From assembly GCA_002389765.1 (NCBI GenBank), contig DGQM01000031.1, forward strand, positions 1-23,220: DNA of 23,220 nucleotides, read 5' to 3'. This document shows positions 22,297 through 23,220 of this stretch, piece by piece; the first letter of the stretch is position 1; every line of letters begins with the position of its first letter. The notes below the pieces were generated by a model. That model did not search any database and was not told the DNA's origin. It saw only the letters and a list, made by a program, of their open reading frames with translations. Position numbers and translations under genes: made by a program. This stretch comes from Bacteroidetes bacterium UBA4414. Lineage in GTDB: Bacteria; Bacteroidota; Bacteroidia; Chitinophagales; Chitinophagaceae.

Positions 22297-23220
22297 ATGA
22301 TGCACATATCCATTCTCATTCCCAAAGGTGCTATACTGGCAAGCCTTGAGGGCAGCAGGCAATTATTTGCACAGGTAAACCAGCTCATAAAAATGAACGG
22401 TGGCGAACCCATCTTCAATATACAGTTGGTAGGGCTGATGCAGGAAACACCCGTTGCAGGTGGTCTTTTCACCGTTAATGCCAATGCATTGATAGGTGAT
22501 GTAAAAAAGACGAACCTGATAGTAATACCCGCTATTGATGGCGACCTGAAACAAGCTATGGAGGCCAACAAAGACTTCATACCATGGATGGTGGAACAAA
22601 AAGAGCATGGTGCAGAAATAGCCAGCTTGTGCCTCGGTGCATTCCTGCTTGCATCCACAGGACTGCTGGATGGCAAACGTGCTGCTACGCACTGGATAGC
22701 TGCAAACGACTTTAAACAAATGTTCCCGAATGTAGAGCTGATTACGGAGAAGATAATTACGGATGAAAATGGTATCTATACCAGTGGAGGTGCATTCTCT
22801 TACCTTAACCTGATACTACACCTGATAGAAAAATATGCCGGCAGAGATATGGCTATCCTTATTGCCAAAGTATTTGCTATACAGCTTGAAAGAGATACCC
22901 AATCTGCCTTTATGATATTTCAGGGGCAGAAAGACCATGAAGACGAACCTGTTCTTAAAGCACAGGAGTTTATCGAGAGCAACTATAAAGAAAGAACTAC
23001 CGTAGATCAACTGGCATATATGTATGCCCTCAGCAGGCGCAGTTTTGAACGTAGGTTTAAGAAAGCCACCAACAATACCGTTACAGAGTACATACAACGT
23101 GTAAAGATTGAGGCAGCAAAGAAAGAACTGGAAACAGGCAGTAAGAATGTAAACGAAGTAATGTATGAAGTAGGCTATGCTGATATTAAGGCATTCCGCA
23201 CCACATTCAAAAAGATAACA
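22297..23220 (+). CDS. GlxA-type transcription regulator, DJ-1/PfpI plus AraC HTH (partial, 308 aa visible)
   Basis: The N-terminal DJ-1/PfpI-like domain (about residues 1-190) starts HISILIPKGAILASLEGSRQ. It has VIPAIDGD and the nucleophile-elbow-like ASLCLGAFLLASTGLLDGK, followed by ATHW. A C-terminal AraC/XylS DNA-binding domain (from about 215) shows AQEFIESNYKERTTVDQLA, ALSRRSFERRFKKATNNTV and VNEVMYEVGYADIKAFRTTF. This is the GlxA family. The visible part ends in the second HTH; the frame is open to the window end, so the gene is truncated only by the window. It is divergent from the six-gene operon with about 120 bases between, which suggests it regulates that operon (inference). Two start codons in tandem (22297, 22300) are possible. 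Confidence 0.92.
   Translation, partial: MMHISILIPKGAILASLEGSRQLFAQVNQLIKMNGGEPIFNIQLVGLMQETPVAGGLFTVNANALIGDVKKTNLIVIPAIDGDLKQAMEANKDFIPWMVEQKEHGAEIASLCLGAFLLASTGLLDGKRAATHWIAANDFKQMFPNVELITEKIITDENGIYTSGGAFSYLNLILHLIEKYAGRDMAILIAKVFAIQLERDTQSAFMIFQGQKDHEDEPVLKAQEFIESNYKERTTVDQLAYMYALSRRSFERRFKKATNNTVTEYIQRVKIEAAKKELETGSKNVNEVMYEVGYADIKAFRTTFKKIT

Noticed and set aside
22177..22362. N-terminal extension of the glyoxalase-like protein to 22362
   Set aside because: It would overlap the start of the divergent regulator and both promoters; the VOC domain starts right after the ATG at 22176.
1..23220. tRNA, rRNA or insertion-sequence genes
   Set aside because: No cloverleaf with a GTTCRANNC arm, no rRNA motif and no transposase signature was found by reading both strands.

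Overview
The window is bacterial chromosome from a member of the Bacteroidota, most likely a Chitinophagaceae-type organism. Four things point there. Two secreted proteins end in type IX secretion (T9SS) type A sorting domains. Several promoters match the Bacteroidota -7 consensus TAnnTTTG. The isoleucyl-tRNA synthetase is the long Bacteroidota form with a GIHH signature, followed directly by a TraR/DksA-like gene. Two intergenic repeat units (a CCCCTCT/AGAGGGG hairpin and a CCTCGCAATGAC unit) resemble repeats I remember from other Bacteroidota genomes. No rRNA, tRNA, insertion sequence or CRISPR array was seen.

Layout. (1) 1-6.8 kb is accessory-looking. It carries a small zinc-ribbon membrane protein, a GC-rich RepA-like AAA ATPase with a C-terminal HTH, a very AT-rich solitary OLD-family ATPase/TOPRIM nuclease (probable defence gene), a T9SS-exported protein and a DUF2199 protein. 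Nearly every gene border here holds a palindromic array of short repeated words: TGTCCCA, TGTTCAC or TGTCCA on the left arm and the reverse complement on the right arm. The OLD gene with its promoter lies between two inverted copies of the TGTTCAC array. (2) 6.8-9.95 kb holds a fused membrane transporter-like/spermidine synthase-like protein, a convergent VOC protein, a 0.6-kb gene-free stretch with a hairpin-rich element, and a small membrane protein. (3) 10.0-14.6 kb is a housekeeping block on the minus strand: ileS followed 6 bp later by a TraR/DksA-like gene with a long Lys/Ala/Pro histone-H1-like N-terminal tail. (4) 14.8-19.8 kb has a lipoprotein, a four-helix membrane protein, a secreted hypothetical protein and a large T9SS-exported extracellular nuclease of the ExeM/NucH type, closed by a perfect 15-bp terminator. 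(5) 19.85-22.2 kb is a compact six-gene minus-strand operon of small soluble or membrane proteins (two VOC proteins, DoxX, a small ferredoxin-fold-like protein, SRPBCC, DUF1801). It is divergently transcribed from a GlxA-type DJ-1/AraC regulator (22.3 kb to the window end), which has a near-perfect promoter placing the transcript start almost on its ATG.

How the parts may work together (inference). The AraC-type regulator probably controls the divergent six-gene operon. The nuclease and the other T9SS cargo act outside the cell. The ileS-TraR pair couples a translation enzyme to a DksA-like regulator that has lost most zinc ligands. The most unusual content is the set of word-array palindromes at 0.36-6.8 kb and the OLD nuclease cassette between two of them.
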